Part shown: piece after piece, positions 55,783-64,000 of the stretch
Layout of the letters: each line of letters starts with the position of its first letter
How positions within the stretch are numbered: the first letter of the stretch is position 1
Source of the DNA: Bacillales bacterium
GTDB taxonomy: Bacteria > Bacillota > Bacilli > Bacillales > DASSOY01
Length of the DNA: 64,000 nucleotides
NCBI GenBank assembly: GCA_035700025.1
Contig: DASSOY010000048.1
Location: 173,315 to 237,314 of the forward strand
Reading direction: 5' to 3'
The notes under the pieces: generated by a model
What the model was told of the DNA's origin: nothing
Databases searched by the model: none
Seen by the model: the letters and a program-made list of their open reading frames with translations, nothing else
Made by a program: the position numbers and the translations under genes

Positions 55783-56584
55783 ATTGCATGCGTCTTTTCG
55801 TTAAATACACAAGTCCGGCGTTGATTAAAGAGATGTCCACTTTCGGCTCGTATTGGTTTTTTAACGCCTGTTGTTCTTTTTCGTACCATTCTCGTTCTTC
55901 ATCGTCTTCGTTTCGAGTTTCGTAAAATTCCTTCAACAGAGCAAAGTCTTCTGCCCAACGGCGGCGCGCTTCTTCCGCCCAGTCATCGTTTTCTGCGGCG
56001 ATCATCGATTGGATTTTCTGTTCCACCCGTTTCAACCCGCTGTTCGGTTTGATGATCGGTGAAATCGTAAAGCAATAATCGGGGATTTTTGGCGTTAGTG
56101 AAACGGCATCAAGCCGTTCTTGCATCGATTCGAGCAACTGCCCGTTTATGAGATGAAGGCCGTAGGATTCGAGACGATCCTTTTTTCGGTCGCATTGGTA
56201 GGAAATTTTTAAGTTCAATAACAGCCACGGGTCAAGGGGAACGGAGCGGTGCTCGCCGGTTTCCACCTGTTCATACAAGCGAACGAATGAACCGAGCTGT
56301 TTGGCGGTCCGAAAGATTTGATGAAGGCGGGGCGAACCGAAATGGATGAATTCGCCTTTTTCCGCTTTTGCACGTTCCGGGTCGGTGATCAGCCGCAAGG
56401 AAAGCGGCTCGCCGTCCATCCCCGTATTTTCGACGTACTTCCAATAAAACGGACGATTCATTAATCGTTTATCCATATCGACGGTCAACTGCACGTTCAA
56501 CGATTTTCCGTCGTTCTCCAATAGTTCGCAACCGCTCGCGCGAAAGAACTTTTCTAAATAGTCATGGATGTCACGCTGTTCCAT
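55781..56584 (-). CDS. yqhG: YqhG family protein
   Basis: 267 residues, soluble, of the YqhG family (pattern EQRDIHDYLEKFFRASGCEL, and a helical middle part with PDYCFTISPIIKPNSG). A charged coiled coil from about 185 to 245. Always adjacent to the YqhH helicase; the overlap of 14 bases implies translational coupling and a joint role, which is inference. Function unknown. Confidence 0.88.
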   Translation of the reverse strand: MEQRDIHDYLEKFFRASGCELLENDGKSLNVQLTVDMDKRLMNRPFYWKYVENTGMDGEPLSLRLITDPERAKAEKGEFIHFGSPRLHQIFRTAKQLGSFVRLYEQVETGEHRSVPLDPWLLLNLKISYQCDRKKDRLESYGLHLINGQLLESMQERLDAVSLTPKIPDYCFTISPIIKPNSGLKRVEQKIQSMIAAENDDWAEEARRRWAEDFALLKEFYETRNEDDEEREWYEKEQQALKNQYEPKVDISLINAGLVYLTKRRMQ

Positions 56585-58250
56585 CGGAACGATTCTCCTT
56601 TCTCATGGTTTGCTCGAATTCGATCAGTGACGTCAAATTGTTCATTTTCACTTTGATTTCTCCATCGCTTTCGGAATGCGCGAGGATTTCCTTCACGTGC
56701 TCGTCAATATTTTTTAAATCGAGTTTGGTTAAAATCTCGTCAATCTCGCCGACGACGTTTTCGAACAGTTGAATTTTTTCATACAACAAGTTCAAGATAT
56801 GTTCTTCGATCGTGTTTTCGGTCGCGAAATTGTAAATTGTTACGTCACGCTCCTGGCCGATCCGGTGAATCCGTCCGATTCTTTGCTCGATTCGCATCGG
56901 GTTCCACGGGAGATCGTAATTGATGATATGCCGGCAAAACTGCAAGTTGATCCCTTCACCGCCGGCTTCAGTAGCGATCAGCACTTGTGCTTGATTTTTG
57001 AACAGTTGTTTCATCCAATCTTTTTTGCTTCGTTTAAACCCGCCTCGGAATGGAACCGCTGAGATCCCGTGCTGTTTCAAAAACCATTGCAAATAAAGCT
57101 GGGTTGCTCGATATTCCGTGAACAAGATGACTTTGTCGTCAATTTCTTTGATCAGCTCGACGGCTTTTTCCGCCTTTGAATTAACTTTGACCGCTTCTAC
57201 TTTGGCCGCCATTTGTTCGATCACTTGTTTCGCTTCGTCGGGAAAGTCGTCACGGCGGTACATTTTTTGCAAAGTTAACAATGCGGCTTCCCGGCTCGAA
57301 CAAATTTCTCTTTGCAGCGTCAGCATTGAAAATGCATGAATCGCAGCCGCTCCCCCTAAGTCGCGAAAGGCGAATACGGAATCGTACAATTCGCGTTCCT
57401 GCTCGTTCAGCGTAATTTTCACTGATTTCACAATTCGTTTCGGCCACGGCAATCCCGTGTCGCCGCGACGATTGCGAATCATCACTTTGTCAACAAGCTT
57501 CCGAAGTTTTTCTTCGTTCTTTAAGTTTCGCCCGCCAGCCGCAAAGTTTTCTTCAAACGATTCGGAGCTGCCAAGGTGACCGGGTTTGAGCAAAGAAATC
57601 AAATGAAAGATTTCTTCCGGCTTGTTTTGCACGGGGGTTGCGGTGACAAGCAAACAAAACCGCTTTTGCAGCGAGCGGACAAACGCATAATTTTTCGTGT
57701 TTCGGTTTTTCAATTTATGGGCTTCATCGATGACAATAATGTCGTAGTTTTGTTCGCGGATGAGATCGCAGTGCGGCTTGCGTTTTGCCGTATCAAGTGA
57801 TGACACGACGACGTCGCAGTGCTTCCAAACATACGATTTTTTTTGCGGGACGGCTGGAATGAGAAATTTGTCGTTCAATTCTTCGGTCCATTGCGACACA
57901 AGAGAGGCAGGCGTAAGGATCAATACTTTGGTTGCCAATCCGCGAATCATGTATTCTTTAATGATCAATCCGGCTTCAATCGTTTTCCCGAGCCCCACTT
58001 CGTCGGCGAGAATGGCTTTTCCATTCATTTTCTCGATGGCCGTTCTTGCTGTTTCCAGTTGATGCGGCAATAGTTCCAAGTCCGGCAAATGGTTCGGGGC
58101 TTGCAACCCGGAAAATTCGGGAATCGCCAGTTGGTTCTCCGCGGCCCATGCCAATTTGGCCATACGCGGGTCGGCCCACGGACCGTCTTCATCGATCTTG
58201 CGCAAGAAGTCGTCATGCCAGGAATCGTCAACATTTATATGAACGTTCAA
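56571..58250 (-). CDS. yqhH: SNF2-family helicase YqhH
   Basis: 559-residue superfamily 2 helicase of the RapA/SNF2 type. Motif I LADEVGLGKTIEAG, motif II VIDEAHKL, motif III TATPVQNKPEE, motif V TEAGGEGINLQFC, motif VI QRIGRIHRIGQ. A C-terminal coiled coil follows. Translocates on duplex DNA by family knowledge; the partner is unknown, perhaps YqhG. TTG at 58250 follows AAAGGAGCG. Divergent from the gcv operon. Confidence 0.92.
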   Translation of the reverse strand: MNVHINVDDSWHDDFLRKIDEDGPWADPRMAKLAWAAENQLAIPEFSGLQAPNHLPDLELLPHQLETARTAIEKMNGKAILADEVGLGKTIEAGLIIKEYMIRGLATKVLILTPASLVSQWTEELNDKFLIPAVPQKKSYVWKHCDVVVSSLDTAKRKPHCDLIREQNYDIIVIDEAHKLKNRNTKNYAFVRSLQKRFCLLVTATPVQNKPEEIFHLISLLKPGHLGSSESFEENFAAGGRNLKNEEKLRKLVDKVMIRNRRGDTGLPWPKRIVKSVKITLNEQERELYDSVFAFRDLGGAAAIHAFSMLTLQREICSSREAALLTLQKMYRRDDFPDEAKQVIEQMAAKVEAVKVNSKAEKAVELIKEIDDKVILFTEYRATQLYLQWFLKQHGISAVPFRGGFKRSKKDWMKQLFKNQAQVLIATEAGGEGINLQFCRHIINYDLPWNPMRIEQRIGRIHRIGQERDVTIYNFATENTIEEHILNLLYEKIQLFENVVGEIDEILTKLDLKNIDEHVKEILAHSESDGEIKVKMNNLTSLIEFEQTMRKENRSDGTA

Positions 58251-58365
58251 AGAGATCGCTCCTTTCCGAAATCATTTGCCAAGGTGCCCAGAGCAATGGT
58301 AGGATAATATTAAGTAGTATGAGTAAAGGCTCGCACATTTATGAACACAGCTGAACATTCGCGAA

Positions 58366-58530
58366 TGACAATGGGGGGAGAGTCCCGACGGACGCAAATG
58401 TGGTCTGGACGGGCGCCGAAGGAGCAAGCGGCATGTGAATCTCTCAGGCAAACAGACCTTCATTGGACGCACCTCTGAAAGCATCCGTTCATGACAGAGG
58501 AACACTTACGTGTTTCTTCTGTCTTTTTTT
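58366..58530 (+). promoter_or_regulatory. Glycine riboswitch of the gcv operon
   Basis: Aptamer elements: GGGGGGAGAG near 58373, the core GGCGCCGAAGGAGCAA (58412-58427) and GAATCTCTCAGGCAAA (58438-58453). Only one canonical aptamer is seen. The expression platform is a terminator (GACAGAGGAACAC at 58493 with GTGTTTCTTCTGTC and a T run to 58530). CCTCTG at 58472-58477 can pair with CAGAGG at 58495-58500, an alternative to the terminator. Bound glycine is expected to turn the operon on. Confidence 0.92.
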
Positions 58531-58557
58531 AATATGAGAGAATTGGGAGGGGACAGA

Positions 58558-59643
58558 ATGAAGAAAACACCGTTATATGACGTGTATGAGAAGCATGGAG
58601 CGAAAATCGTCGATTTTCATGGGTGGGCGATGCCTGTGCAATTTTCAAAAATTCAAGAAGAACATGAAGCCGTTCGTACGAGAGCGGGACTGTTTGACGT
58701 CTCACATATGGGGGAAGTCACGGTAAGCGGTGAAGATGCATTGGACTTCTTGCAGCATTTGGTAACGAATGACGTTTCAAAGCTGAACCCGGGTAGAGCT
58801 CAATATTCGGCGATGTGTTATGAGGACGGCGGTACGGTGGATGATTTGATCGTCTATCAAAAAGACGAGAACGACTATTTACTCGTCATCAACTCGGCGA
58901 ACAGCGACAGCGATTTTCAGTGGATCCAATCTCATGTGAAAGGCAACGTCGAAGTTCGCAATATTTCGGATCAAGTCGCACAACTTGCGATTCAAGGTCC
59001 GAAAGCGGAGCAAGTATTGCAAACGTTGACCGATACCGATTTAAGTGAGATCAAGTTTTTCCGTTTCCGTGACGGTGTGCGAATCGATGGGATTGCCGCA
59101 CTTGTTTCGCGTACCGGGTATACCGGGGAGGACGGATTTGAAATTTATTGCGATTCCGGTGATGCAGCAGCCCTGTGGGAAGCGATCATGAAAGCCGGCG
59201 AATCGGTGAATCTTTTGCCGTGCGGGCTCGGTGCCCGCGATACACTTCGATTTGAAGCAAAATTGCCGCTGTACGGGCAAGAATTGTCGGCAGACATTAC
59301 GCCGATTGAGGCCGGAATCGGGTTTGCTGTCAAGACAGACAAAGCGGAAGATTTCATCGGAAAAGAAGTATTGAAAAGGCAAAAAGAAGAAGGCGCGCCG
59401 CGTAAGCTCGTCGGGCTTGAGATGATCGAGAAAGGCATCCCGCGCACCGGATACGAAGTGTTCAGCGGCGGGGAAAAAATCGGAGAAGTGACAACAGGAA
59501 CGCAATCGCCGACGTTGAAAAAGAACGTTGGATTGGCGCTCGTGAATCGTGAATTTGCCGCGCTCGACACAGAAGTAGATGTGCAAGTCCGCAAAAAACG
59601 TTTGCGTGCAAAAGTAGTGCCAACACCTTTTTATAAACGTTAG
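58558..59643 (+). CDS. gcvT: Glycine cleavage T-protein (aminomethyltransferase)
   Basis: THF-dependent component of glycine cleavage, 361 residues, releasing ammonia and 5,10-methylene-THF from the H-protein-bound aminomethyl group. It shows the N-terminal [10 protein letters not shown] and FDVSHMGEV motifs, the [11 protein letters not shown] folate segment and the C-terminal [19 protein letters not shown] at 58558 follows GGGAGGGG. First gene of the operon with both P-protein subunits. Confidence 0.97.
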   Translation: MKKTPLYDVYEKHGAKIVDFHGWAMPVQFSKIQEEHEAVRTRAGLFDVSHMGEVTVSGEDALDFLQHLVTNDVSKLNPGRAQYSAMCYEDGGTVDDLIVYQKDENDYLLVINSANSDSDFQWIQSHVKGNVEVRNISDQVAQLAIQGPKAEQVLQTLTDTDLSEIKFFRFRDGVRIDGIAALVSRTGYTGEDGFEIYCDSGDAAALWEAIMKAGESVNLLPCGLGARDTLRFEAKLPLYGQELSADITPIEAGIGFAVKTDKAEDFIGKEVLKRQKEEGAPRKLVGLEMIEKGIPRTGYEVFSGGEKIGEVTTGTQSPTLKKNVGLALVNREFAALDTEVDVQVRKKRLRAKVVPTPFYKR

Positions 59644-59662
59644 GGCAAAGGGGAGAGAACGG

Positions 59663-61012
59663 ATGAGTAAATTTCGTTATTTGCCGATGACCGAGCAAGA
59701 TGAAAAAGAAATGCTCGACACAATCGGAATATCAGCGGCGGCAGAACTGTTTTCGGACATTCCCGAAAACGTGCGGTTTCGCGGCAAGCTTGATGTGGAG
59801 GAAGCGTTAGCGGAGCCGAAACTGATGAGGTTCATGTCGAGCCTCGCCGGTAAAAACGCCAATACCGAGGAATACGTTTCCTTTCTCGGCGCAGGCGTGT
59901 ACGACCATTATATTCCATCGATCGTCGATCACGTCATTTCGCGGTCGGAATTTTATACGGCCTATACGCCTTACCAGCCAGAAATTTCGCAAGGCGAACT
60001 GCAAGCGATCTTTGAATTCCAGACGATGATTTGCGAGCTGACCGGGATGGATGTCGCCAATTCTTCGATGTATGACGGCCACACCGCGCTTTCCGAAGCG
60101 GCAATCTTAAGTGTCGGCACGACGCGGAAAACGAAAATTGTTGTTTCCGAAACCGTTCATCCGCAAGCGCGTGACGTATTGCATACGTATGCAAAAGGCC
60201 AAAACCTCGAAGTCATTGAAGTGCCTATGGCAAACGGGATCACTGACCTCGACGCGTTGGAAAAAGTTGTTGACGACGACACCGCTTGCGTCATTACGCA
60301 ATACCCGAACTTTTACGGTCAAATTGAGCCGTTGAAAGCGCTCGAAGCGGTCACACACGGGACGAAAAAGGCAATGTTCGTCGTCTCCAGCAACCCGCTT
60401 TCGCTCGGCGTGCTCACGCCTCCGGGCCATTTCGGTGCGGACATCGTTGTCGGCGACACGCAGCCGTTCGGCATTCCTGAATCGTTCGGCGGCCCCCACT
60501 GCGGGTATTTCGCAACGAAGAAGAAGCATACGCGCCGCGTACCGGGACGACTCGTCGGGCAAACGACCGATGAGCGCGGAGAACGCGGGTTCGTCATGAC
60601 GCTGCAAACGCGCGAGCAGCACATTCGCCGCGACAAAGCGACTTCGAACATTTGCTCGAACCAGGCGCTGAACGCTTTAGCTTCTTCGGTGGCGATGAGT
60701 GCGCTTGGGAAGCAAGGTGTGAAGGAAATGGCGTACCAAAACATTCAAAAAGCGCAGTATGCGAAAAATGCGTTAGCGGAAAAAGGCATTGCTGTCGTGT
60801 ATGACGGACCGTTTTTTAACGAACTTGTCGTTAAATTGCCGATTCCGGCCAAGGAGGCAAACCGCCATTTGCTTGCCGAAGGCATCATCGGAGGCTATGA
60901 TCTCGGACGAGTCGCTCGTGAACGAAGCCATGAAATGCTGTTGGCCTTTACGGAAGTGCGGACGAAAGAAGAGATCGATCAATTGGTCGACGCATTGGGG
61001 GGATTGAAATGA
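59663..61012 (+). CDS. gcvPA: Glycine dehydrogenase (decarboxylating) subunit 1
   Basis: N-terminal half of the P-protein, 449 residues, which decarboxylates glycine with PLP when combined with subunit 2. Signature segments: [59 protein letters not shown]. The PLP lysine is in the partner. The stop overlaps the next start (ATGA). Confidence 0.96.
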   Translation: MSKFRYLPMTEQDEKEMLDTIGISAAAELFSDIPENVRFRGKLDVEEALAEPKLMRFMSSLAGKNANTEEYVSFLGAGVYDHYIPSIVDHVISRSEFYTAYTPYQPEISQGELQAIFEFQTMICELTGMDVANSSMYDGHTALSEAAILSVGTTRKTKIVVSETVHPQARDVLHTYAKGQNLEVIEVPMANGITDLDALEKVVDDDTACVITQYPNFYGQIEPLKALEAVTHGTKKAMFVVSSNPLSLGVLTPPGHFGADIVVGDTQPFGIPESFGGPHCGYFATKKKHTRRVPGRLVGQTTDERGERGFVMTLQTREQHIRRDKATSNICSNQALNALASSVAMSALGKQGVKEMAYQNIQKAQYAKNALAEKGIAVVYDGPFFNELVVKLPIPAKEANRHLLAEGIIGGYDLGRVARERSHEMLLAFTEVRTKEEIDQLVDALGGLK

Positions 61013-62502
61013 CCGTTCAAAATGAAACGGAAATGCGGGAACAGACGGAAATCAAAGATCAGCCGTTGATTTTTGAATACAGCCGTGACGGAAGAATCGG
61101 ATTCAGTTTGCCTGAGCTTGATGTGCCGGAGGAAGATCTGGCTTCAGTCCTTCCGGCGGAATATCTCCGAACAGAAGAACCGAAGCTTCCGGAAGTTTCC
61201 GAACTGCAAATCATGCGTCATTATACAGCATTGTCGAATCGGAACTATGGTGTCGATTCCGGCTTTTACCCGCTCGGTTCGTGCACGATGAAATACAATC
61301 CGAAAATCAATGAAAATATCGCCCGCCTGCCCGGTTTTGCTCACATTCATCCGGAACAAGATGAGGAGACGGTGCAAGGGGCATTGGAAATGATGTACCG
61401 GTTGCAAACGAATCTTGAAAAAATTACCGGGATGGACACGGTTACATTGCAGCCTGCTGCAGGGGCGCACGGTGAATGGACCGGTTTGATGATGATTCGC
61501 GCTTACCATGAAGCGAACGGCGATTACAACCGGACGAAGGTCATCGTTCCGGATTCGGCCCACGGAACGAATCCGGCCTCGGCGACGGTTGCCGGTTTTG
61601 AAGCGATTACCGTGAAGTCGAACGAAAAAGGGAGCGTTGACGTGGAAGATTTGAGGCGGGTCGTTGGCGACGACACGGCGGCGTTGATGTTGACGAACCC
61701 GAACACACTCGGGTTGTTCGAGGAAGACATACTCGAAGTGGCGGAAATCATTCACGAGGCCGGAGGAAAGCTGTATTACGACGGGGCGAACATGAACGCA
61801 ATCATGGGTGTGACCCGTCCCGGCGACATGGGTTTCGACGTTGTTCACTTGAATTTGCATAAAACGTTTACCGGTCCGCACGGCGGCGGCGGCCCCGGTT
61901 CCGGCCCTGTCGGCGTGAAGTCGGATCTCGTCCCATTTTTGCCGAAACCGGTACTCGTGAAGGCCGATGAAAGCTATCATCTCGATTACGACCGCCCGCA
62001 ATCGATCGGTCGCGTAAAGCCGTATTTCGGTAACTTCGGTATCAACGTGCGTGCGTACACGTACATCCGTACGATGGGCGAAGAAGGGTTGCGCAAAGTT
62101 TCCGAATACGCAGTGTTGAACGCCAACTATATGATGCGCCGTCTTGAGCCGTATTTTGACTTGCCTTTTGCCCGTCATTGCAAACATGAATTTGTCTTGT
62201 CCGGCAAACGCCAGAAGAAGCTCGGGGTACGTACACTCGACATGGCGAAACGGCTGCTTGATTTCGGCTTTCATCCGCCGACGATTTATTTCCCGACGAT
62301 CGTCGATGAATGCATGATGATCGAGCCGACGGAGACGGAGTCGAAAGAAACTCTTGATTCGTTCATTGACGCGATGATTCAAATCGCGGAGGAAGTTGAA
62401 AACCACCCTGAAATCGTCCAAGAAGCCCCTCATCACACGAAAGTGAGCCGTCTTGACGAAACGAGCGCCGCGCGGAATCCGATTTTGCGCTATGAAGCGT
62501 AA
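61009..62502 (+). CDS. gcvPB: Glycine dehydrogenase (decarboxylating) subunit 2
   Basis: C-terminal half of the P-protein, 497 residues. The PLP Lys is K285 in [20 protein letters not shown]; other signatures are [26 protein letters not shown] and [16 protein letters not shown] at 61009 overlaps gcvPA by 4 bases. Followed by a terminator at 62518. Confidence 0.97.
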   Translation: MTVQNETEMREQTEIKDQPLIFEYSRDGRIGFSLPELDVPEEDLASVLPAEYLRTEEPKLPEVSELQIMRHYTALSNRNYGVDSGFYPLGSCTMKYNPKINENIARLPGFAHIHPEQDEETVQGALEMMYRLQTNLEKITGMDTVTLQPAAGAHGEWTGLMMIRAYHEANGDYNRTKVIVPDSAHGTNPASATVAGFEAITVKSNEKGSVDVEDLRRVVGDDTAALMLTNPNTLGLFEEDILEVAEIIHEAGGKLYYDGANMNAIMGVTRPGDMGFDVVHLNLHKTFTGPHGGGGPGSGPVGVKSDLVPFLPKPVLVKADESYHLDYDRPQSIGRVKPYFGNFGINVRAYTYIRTMGEEGLRKVSEYAVLNANYMMRRLEPYFDLPFARHCKHEFVLSGKRQKKLGVRTLDMAKRLLDFGFHPPTIYFPTIVDECMMIEPTETESKETLDSFIDAMIQIAEEVENHPEIVQEAPHHTKVSRLDETSAARNPILRYEA

Positions 62503-62517
62503 TGATCGTTTGCATGA

Positions 62518-62560
62518 AAAAAGTGACCCCCGAATCTTCATCCTTTTTCGGAGGTCACTT
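62518..62560. terminator. Terminator of the gcv operon
   Basis: AAGTGACCCCCGAA pairs with TTCGGAGGTCACTT with one mismatch, followed by a T-rich stretch; it can also serve the convergent yqhL. Confidence 0.85.
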
Positions 62561-62565
62561 TACTT

Positions 62566-62937
62566 TTATCCTTTTTTCACTTTGCCGCTCCATTTTTTGA
62601 ATCCGCCTTTCAACTGATACAGGTCGGTATAGCCCTTCTTTTTCAAAAATGCGGCCGTCCTCGCGCTGCGTACGCCGTTTTGATCGTACAAATAAACCGG
62701 CTTGTCTTTGCGAAGTTCCTTGTAGCGCATGCGAAGTTGAGACATCGGCAAGTTTCTGGCGCCGAGAATGTGTCCGTTCTTAAATTCGTCCGGTTCCCGC
62801 ACGTCGATGAGCTGCGACTTCCGGTACCCTTGTTTGAACGCTTCTTCTTCCAATGTCGTTAAATATTTTTTTTGCATGAGTTGCCTGACGATGAAGTAGG
62901 CCAATAAAGCCGCCAACACTCCGAGAACAAAATACAT
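62566..62937 (-). CDS. yqhL: Rhodanese-like protein YqhL, active-site Cys replaced
   Basis: Membrane-anchored rhodanese-like protein of 123 residues: an N-terminal helix (about 2-18) and a single rhodanese domain (IDVREPDEFKNGHILGARN). The active-site loop reads YLYDQNGVRSAR, with D85 where catalytic rhodaneses have Cys, so sulfur transfer should be lost. ATG at 62937 is 8 bases from AGGGG; GTG at 62946 would be inside that site. Position after the gcv genes equals B. subtilis yqhL. Confidence 0.88.
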   Translation of the reverse strand: MYFVLGVLAALLAYFIVRQLMQKKYLTTLEEEAFKQGYRKSQLIDVREPDEFKNGHILGARNLPMSQLRMRYKELRKDKPVYLYDQNGVRSARTAAFLKKKGYTDLYQLKGGFKKWSGKVKKG

Positions 62938-63152
62938 CCGTTCCACCCCTAACTTGTCTGCTAGTATCGATTATAAAAGCGCAGCAGAGAAGAATCAATC
63001 ATTCTTCTCTCATCCTTAGCAAATGATTGAATGCAACTGTTAAATTTGTCGAAAAAACGTCGGTTGCGGCATCATTTCTCACGTTTTCATTGAAAAACGA
63101 AGGATATCGCCCGTTTTTATAGTTGACAACCATACGAATGTTTGCTCGAATA

Positions 63153-63206
63153 TACAATATATAGTGTTATTTTTTGTAGACAGCACACAATATATTGTGA
63201 TATGAT
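63153..63206 (+). promoter_or_regulatory. Two NrdR boxes and promoter upstream of nrdJ
   Basis: NrdR box 1 TACAATATATAGTGTT at 63153-63168 and box 2 ACACAATATATTGTGA at 63185-63200, repeating after 32 bases (three helical turns). The probable promoter is TAGACA at 63177 and TATGAT at 63201, 18-base spacer, so box 2 fills the spacer. The rest of the gap from 62938 to 63152 is AT-rich with a TTGACA at 63123 and no gene. Confidence 0.85.
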
Positions 63207-63255
63207 CGGATCAACGACGTACATATCAAATTCGTCAAAGAGGGAGGAGATTCAT

Positions 63256-64000
63256 GTGGAAACGACTCTTGCTTCGGGGCAAATCGACATTGCTCAACTA
63301 AACAAGGACATTGAGGAATTTCCGCAAGTGCACCCCGTCACCGAGGACATGCACATTACACATAAAGGGGTTTCGCGGCTCGTCATGCTGGACCGCTATT
63401 CATTCAAGGATACGGAAAAACGGACGTTGAAGGCCGGCGATTTTGTCGTGCTTACTGTGAAGGAGGATCCGAAATTTCCGGCGCGTGGTCTCGGATTCGT
63501 AAAGGAAATCCATTGGGAGCAGAGCCAGGCAAAGATTCAAGTGCTCGAGGAATATCGTCATGCGATCGACAATCCGCAGGAAGCGGCAAGCGGGGTTGTG
63601 ACGAGAGGTCTTGATGTGATCGACAAACCGTTGGAAGTGTATTATGAGCAAGTCGCGAAACGGAATGCGACCGGTTTGGCTTCCGTTGAAACGACCGAGG
63701 AAAAGCGGCGTCAAGCATATGATCACTTTTATCACGAGTTGTCGACGATGAACTTCGTGCCTGCTGGAAGAGTGTTGTACGGCGCGGGTTCCGGCACGCA
63801 AGTTACGTATTTCAACTGCTACGTCATGCCGTTTGTGCAAGATTCCCGCGAAGGCATATCCGAGCACCGGAAAAAGGTGATGGAGATCATGAGCCGAGGC
63901 GGCGGCGTCGGAACGAACGGTTCCACGCTTCGCCCGAAAAATACGTTGGCGCGCGGCGTCAACGGGAAATCTTCCGGCTCGGTTTCCTGGCTCGATGACA
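63256..64000 (+). CDS. nrdJ: B12-dependent ribonucleotide reductase NrdJ (3' truncated)
   Basis: First 248 codons of a class II ribonucleotide reductase using adenosylcobalamin to make deoxynucleotides without oxygen dependence. It begins METTLASGQIDIAQLNKD, and near the end shows PAGRVLYGAGSGTQVTYFNC and MSRGGGVGTNGSTLRP, followed by SGSVSWLDD, hallmarks of the family. GTG at 63256 follows GGGAGGAGA; the ATG at 63254 is out of frame and hits a stop. The gene runs off the right edge. NrdR boxes upstream support the assignment. Confidence 0.95.
   Translation, partial: METTLASGQIDIAQLNKDIEEFPQVHPVTEDMHITHKGVSRLVMLDRYSFKDTEKRTLKAGDFVVLTVKEDPKFPARGLGFVKEIHWEQSQAKIQVLEEYRHAIDNPQEAASGVVTRGLDVIDKPLEVYYEQVAKRNATGLASVETTEEKRRQAYDHFYHELSTMNFVPAGRVLYGAGSGTQVTYFNCYVMPFVQDSREGISEHRKKVMEIMSRGGGVGTNGSTLRPKNTLARGVNGKSSGSVSWLDD

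Noticed and set aside
61144..62541. 465-codon minus-strand open frame opposite gcvPB
   Set aside because: It mirrors gcvPB codon structure; Arg/His-rich translation with no motif. Long antisense frames are common opposite conserved genes of this GC content.
63135..63148. LexA-like site CGAATGTTTGCTCG before nrdJ
   Set aside because: Only 11 of 14 positions agree and the essential GAAC/GTTC halves are both broken; NrdR boxes explain the region better.

Overview
The window is a stretch of a low-to-mid GC Bacillota chromosome, almost certainly from a spore-forming, Bacillus-like member of the Bacillaceae. The gene order is largely that of the B. subtilis yqeT-to-yqhL region (prmA-rsmE-mtaB, rpsU-yqeY, floA, yqfC-yqfD-phoH-pgpH-ybeY-dgkA-cdd-era-yqzL-recO-glyQS-ccpN-yqfL, dnaG-sigA, cccA-trmK-nif3, ispH, nfo, ispG, sodA, pbpA, rpmG, comGA-GG, aroK, gcvT-gcvPA-gcvPB, yqhL). 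Endospore formation is suggested by yqfC/yqfD and a LysM-carboxypeptidase of the YqgT type. No phage, insertion sequence or CRISPR array is visible.

Layout. 1-5.2 kb: rRNA/tRNA modification genes, deoC, and a Na/Pi cotransporter on the minus strand. 5.2-7.6 kb: rpsU-yqeY, then the flotillin gene floA behind a near-perfect sigma-W promoter. 7.7-14.8 kb: a tightly packed operon for sporulation, RNA processing, c-di-AMP turnover, lipid recycling and the GTPase Era. 14.8-20.5 kb: recO, a glycine T-box, glyQS, ccpN and its modulator gene yqfL. 20.5-24.2 kb: the DnaG-SigA macromolecular synthesis operon. 24.3-27.2 kb: two fatty-acid activation/oxidation genes with a cre-like site. 27.3-35.7 kb: cytochrome c, TrmK, Nif3, IspH, endonuclease IV, small conserved proteins and IspG. 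35.8-38.1 kb: a secreted DUF1002 protein and an NfeD protein with its own sigma-W-type promoter. 38.1-38.85 kb: a minus-strand tRNA cluster (Met, Ile2, Ser, Phe) with a duplicated, truncated tRNA-Ile2. 39-50.7 kb: SodA, a transporter, a class B PBP, L33, peptidases and envelope proteins. 50.8-55.8 kb: tRNA-Gln, the comG pseudopilus operon, aroK and yqzE. 55.8-62.6 kb: YqhG/YqhH helicase, then the glycine cleavage operon behind a glycine riboswitch. 62.6-64 kb: a rhodanese-like protein and the start of a B12-dependent ribonucleotide reductase behind two NrdR boxes.

How the genes work together. Glycine supply is sensed twice: by a T-box on glycyl-tRNA synthetase and by a riboswitch on glycine cleavage. 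Carbon flow is represented by CcpN/YqfL and a cre-like site. Membrane stress is represented by two sigma-W-like promoters on floA and nfeD, which belong to one functional pair but lie 30 kb apart. I found no wholly new multi-gene system. The most unusual items are a ccpN gene with no ordinary start codon (AUC is the likely start), the rearranged tRNA-Ile2 locus, a rhodanese with Asp in place of the catalytic Cys, and an L33 lacking one zinc-ligand Cys.
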